Source of the DNA: UBA7672 sp963738625 | Lineage (GTDB): Bacteria > Pseudomonadota > Alphaproteobacteria > Caulobacterales > Hyphomonadaceae | DNA: 64,000 bases | Reading direction: 5' to 3' | Assembly: GCA_963738625.1 (NCBI GenBank) | Contig: CAVTXH010000020.1 | Coordinates: forward strand, 744,001-808,000 | Shown here: in pieces, positions 61,614-64,000 of the stretch | Position numbering within the stretch: position 1 is the first letter of the stretch | Layout: every line of letters begins with the position of its first letter | Notes under the pieces: model-generated | Seen by the model: the letters and a program-made list of their open reading frames with translations, nothing else | Told to the model about the DNA's origin: nothing | The model's database searches: none | Translations under genes and position numbers: made by a program

Positions 61614-62470
61614 CCCTTGGCGACGCCCAGCTTCAGGCCTTTGACGACGATGATCTTGGCCAGGTTGACGCCGGGGATGAACATGTTCGCGGCTTCGACG
61701 CCTGCATCGAGCAGGAAGGCGGGGTCGATGAACTTGCCGACATAGCTTTCGAACGTGGCGCCGCCGACCTTGGTGTCGCCGGTTGCGGCGTCGAACTCCA
61801 CCACCGCTTCCTTGCCCTGCCACCTGTAGCGGAAGGCGTAGACGGGGCGATAGTACAGGTCGATCGCGTCGATCTGGACTTTCTCCTCGAGAATCCTGTC
61901 GGCTTCGATCTTGGGCATGACCTGCGTCAGCACTTCGCGGGTCAGCATGGATGACTTGGCCTGCGGCGGCACGATCACGGTGGGAAAGCTCGCATCGGCC
62001 GCCTTCGCCTGGTCGTTCAGCTCGTCGGCAGTGACCTGTTTCGCGTCGAAAGCGAGGTAGGATTTAAGACTCGACTGCACGCTCTTGGTGAGGCCGTCGA
62101 AGAACCATTCGCGACGATTTTCCTCGCGGCACATTTCGGTGACGGTGAGGGCGACTTCCTTGTTGGTTGCCGGCACTGTCTGCCCGAACAGCGAGACCGA
62201 CTGCACTTCGCCGGACACCTTGACGCGGTGCTCGCGTTTGCGCTCGTAGGTGTAGTCGGTGTGGGCGGAGAGGCGCCAGAAAGGCTGCAGGCGCCGCTCG
62301 CGATAGACGACTTCGTAGTCCTCGTCCTTCGGTTTCGACAGGAGGCCGCCGATCTTGGCGAAAGCGCCGAACGCGTCCGTCCGCTTCGCCCAGGCGCGGC
62401 CCTCGGCGTTGTCGAGCGTGAAGCGGTCGGCGAGCAGCAGTATCCGCTCTTCGGCGAGTTCGACGTTCAT
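61610..62470 (-). CDS. Conserved hypothetical protein, function unknown
   Basis: 286 residues starting MNVELAEERILLLADRF. No signal peptide; a hydrophobic patch near the C-terminus (VEAANMFIPGVNLAKIIVVKG) may be a membrane-contact helix. The middle has a beta-rich pattern (YEVVYRERRLQPFWRLSAHTDY; LYYRPVYAFRYRWQGKEAVVEFDAATGD) and a Cys (MCREENRR) typical of a single-fold cytoplasmic protein. The repeat of bulky Y-R-P-V-Y and F-R-Y-R-W strands suggests a beta barrel. No family recognised with confidence. It overlaps the nfeD 3' end convergently. Confidence 0.7.
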   Translation of the reverse strand: MNVELAEERILLLADRFTLDNAEGRAWAKRTDAFGAFAKIGGLLSKPKDEDYEVVYRERRLQPFWRLSAHTDYTYERKREHRVKVSGEVQSVSLFGQTVPATNKEVALTVTEMCREENRREWFFDGLTKSVQSSLKSYLAFDAKQVTADELNDQAKAADASFPTVIVPPQAKSSMLTREVLTQVMPKIEADRILEEKVQIDAIDLYYRPVYAFRYRWQGKEAVVEFDAATGDTKVGGATFESYVGKFIDPAFLLDAGVEAANMFIPGVNLAKIIVVKGLKLGVAKG

Positions 62471-62564
62471 TGGCAATCCCGGTTTCCCTGACCCAAGGAT
62501 ACACCAGCCGGTCGGAGTGGCAAAAGCGCCGGCTGTCGCAGCCTTTGCCGGCGCCATCCGGGAC

Positions 62565-63011
62565 TTATCGTTTCGGGCGCGCCTCGTCGCAGCCCTTGCG
62601 GGCGAGCGCGTCTGCGCGTTCGTTACCTACATCGCCGTTGTGGCCACGCACCCAGCGCCAGTCGACCTTGTGGGAGGCGGCGGCGGCGTCGAGGCGCATC
62701 CAGAGGTCCTGGTTCTTGACCGGCTTCCTGTCGGCGGTCTTCCAGCCATTGCGCTTCCAGCCGATGATCCACTTGGTGAGGCCGTCCTTCACGTACTGCG
62801 AGTCCGTGTGGAGGATGACTTTCGCGCCGGCCTTCTGGAACTCCAGCGCAACGATGGCGGCCATCAGCTCCATGCGGTTGTTGGTGGTGGCGGGCTCGCC
62901 GCCGTATTTTTCTGTTTCGGCGCCGTCGATGCGCATCAGCACGCCCCAGCCGCCGGGGCCGGGGTTCCCGGAGCAGGCGCCGTCAGTCCAGATCTCGATC
63001 TTGTCTGTCAT
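62565..63011 (-). CDS. rnhA: Ribonuclease HI
   Basis: 148 residues. Degrades RNA in RNA-DNA hybrids. The acidic active site is visible as IWTDGACSGNPGPGGWG (Asp), NNRMELMAAI (Glu), LHTDSQYV (Asp) and VRGHNGDVGNERAD (His and Asp). It is downstream of thrB and a small membrane protein on the same strand; the thrB-rnhA neighbourhood is common in alphaproteobacteria. Confidence 0.97.
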   Translation of the reverse strand: MTDKIEIWTDGACSGNPGPGGWGVLMRIDGAETEKYGGEPATTNNRMELMAAIVALEFQKAGAKVILHTDSQYVKDGLTKWIIGWKRNGWKTADRKPVKNQDLWMRLDAAAASHKVDWRWVRGHNGDVGNERADALARKGCDEARPKR

Positions 63012-63043
63012 GGCGGTTCAAGTCGGTTGCTTCGGTCGGGTCG

Positions 63044-63547
63044 TCAAGGCTGGGACTTGAACTGCGCCGCGTCGGCGTCGGGTCGCCTTAGCCACCAGAA
63101 GACCAGCGCGGTCGCCGTGCCTGTGGCGGCGCCCATGGCGAGATGGAGGAGGATCGCGTTGGAAGAGAAGGCGGATGTCTGGATCAACCGCACGGCGCCG
63201 GCGATCGTCCCGATGACGGCGCCGGCGAGGGCGTACCAGCCGATCTTCGCGGACGTCTTGCGCAGCAGCATGGCGTGGGCGGGCAGGCCGAAGGCCAGCG
63301 TCACCGGCCAGCCGATGACGGCGCCAAGCATGAAGCCGGTCGCCATGACGGTCATTGCTCCGGTGACGATGCCGACTATGCCGGCGGCCCCGGCGCCTTC
63401 TGCCGAGGGATCGCCGCGGAAAACGGTGAGGGCGAGAACCAGCGCGATGATCGCGCCCGCGACCGGTGCGGCCATCATGACTGAGATCAGCAAGCGTCCG
63501 GGTCGTTTGGTTTTGAGCCAATTGTCGGGTTGAGCGGCTTCGGTCAT
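63044..63547 (-). CDS. Four-helix membrane protein, function unknown
   Basis: 167 residues. Hydrophobic segments are seen at about 20-42 (LLISVMMAAPVAGAIIALVLAL), 55-80, 85-110 and 120-150, suggesting four helices. The N-terminus (EAAQPDNWLKTKRPG) is polar. The helices are alanine- and glycine-rich. It starts within the last bases of thrB (4-base overlap) and precedes rnhA, so it is part of that operon. No family recognised. Confidence 0.75.
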   Translation of the reverse strand: MTEAAQPDNWLKTKRPGRLLISVMMAAPVAGAIIALVLALTVFRGDPSAEGAGAAGIVGIVTGAMTVMATGFMLGAVIGWPVTLAFGLPAHAMLLRKTSAKIGWYALAGAVIGTIAGAVRLIQTSAFSSNAILLHLAMGAATGTATALVFWWLRRPDADAAQFKSQP

Positions 63548-64000
63548 GCCCCGTAGTCCTCCGGACCGCGGGCCTGGCGGTGGAAGCCGAGGCGTTCGGC
63601 ATAGTCGAGCGGGTTGTGGGGCTTCACCAGCGCGTCTTTCGGCGTCGAGGCGAGATCGACGAGGCGCGTGAGGAAGAAGCGCATCGCGGCGCCGCGCGCG
63701 AGGACGGGGATGGCTGAACGTTCCCTCGGTTCAAGACGCCGGACGGTTTCGTAGCCCGCCATCAGCGCCCTGCCCTTAGTGAGGTTGTATTCGCCGCGCC
63801 GTTCGAACGCCCAGGCGTTGAGGCAGACAGCGATGTCGTAGGCGAGGAAATCGGTGCAGGCGAAATAAAAGTCGATGACGCCAGAGAGCTTGCCATCGAG
63901 GAAGAAGGTGTTGTCGGGGAAGAGGTCGGCATGGATGGCGCCGCCGGGCAGCGTCTTCGGCCAGCTGGCTTTGAGGAAATCGAGGTCGCCGTCGATCTGC
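63544..64000 (-). CDS. thrB: Homoserine kinase, C-terminal part
   Basis: The gene runs off the window; only the C-terminal 150 or so residues are seen. Reading the reverse strand from the window edge gives a segment with GGAIHADLFPDNTFFLDGKLSG and VIDFYFACTDFLAYDIAV, the catalytic HxDxxxxN loop and metal-binding DFY/D of the APH-like homoserine kinases. The end contains RFFLTRLVDL and HNPLDYAERLGFHRQ. It phosphorylates homoserine on the way to threonine. Stop is shared with the membrane protein gene by a 4-base overlap. Confidence 0.92.
   Translation of the reverse strand, partial: QIDGDLDFLKASWPKTLPGGAIHADLFPDNTFFLDGKLSGVIDFYFACTDFLAYDIAVCLNAWAFERRGEYNLTKGRALMAGYETVRRLEPRERSAIPVLARGAAMRFFLTRLVDLASTPKDALVKPHNPLDYAERLGFHRQARGPEDYGA

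Overview
The window is high-GC chromosomal DNA of an alphaproteobacterium. It carries a NepR/EcfG general stress response pair with an HWE-type kinase, an NDUFS4-like complex I accessory subunit, a COX15-type heme A synthase, class I PHB synthase, GatCA amidotransferase subunits, and the alphaproteobacterial block pyrB-pyrC'-plsY-dprA-topA-rnr-nudix-rpmG. I favour a Caulobacterales/Hyphomonadaceae-like lineage, but that is inference from gene content. Coding density is very high, and many neighbours overlap by 4 bases (ATGA) or converge with short overlaps. I see no prophage, CRISPR array or intact insertion sequence, only one decayed IS6-type transposase next to a tRNA.

Layout. 1-11.4 kb: end of heme A synthase, a Tat-exported M28 peptidase, two small membrane proteins, rplM-rpsI, argC, a PHB synthase-sulfurtransferase pair, an AlaC/DapL-like aminotransferase coupled to homoserine dehydrogenase, and a CHRD lipoprotein. 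11.6-22 kb: glpX, recJ, tRNA-Glu, a double cold-shock-domain protein, DUF192, a thioesterase, an ArsR-headed minus-strand cluster (arsR, GT87 membrane glycosyltransferase, AHSA1/SRPBCC, GST) with a strong palindromic operator, tRNA-Pro, a CbiX-like protein and a flavin monooxygenase. 22-25 kb: nepR-ecfG-HWE kinase, a lipoprotein cytochrome c, the NDUFS4 homologue and tRNA-Arg. 25-31 kb: accessory-looking stretch with the IS6 remnant, a CHASE2-GGDEF-EAL protein paired with a FecR-domain protein, and a repeat-containing hypothetical protein. 31-40 kb: prkA-yeaH-spoVR stress operon, a 1.2 kb gene-free stretch full of inverted repeats, and membrane-bound PQQ glucose dehydrogenase. 40-53 kb: housekeeping minus-strand block (rpmG, nudix, rnr, topA, frameshifted dprA, plsY, pyrC', pyrB), then tex and ruvX. 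53-64 kb: gatC-DUF2199-GNAT-gatA, thioesterase, a second lipoprotein cytochrome c, a PTP-like protein, AlgH, peroxiredoxin, a SPFH-NfeD pair behind a perfect 24-base palindrome, and rnhA-thrB.

How it fits together. Most genes are core metabolism and information processing: pyrimidine, arginine and threonine synthesis, RNA decay, topology, translation fidelity and phospholipid synthesis. Regulatory interest lies in the stress sigma cluster, whose ecfG lacks any ordinary start codon; the ArsR operator that touches its own start codon; the palindrome in front of SPFH-NfeD; and the CHASE2/FecR pair predicted to break down c-di-GMP. dprA is interrupted by two single-base insertions in homopolymer runs, and the gcd 5' region also has conflicting frames, so small indels (real or sequencing error) should be kept in mind. 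No clearly new multi-gene system was found; the least explained material is at 29-31 kb and 36-37 kb.
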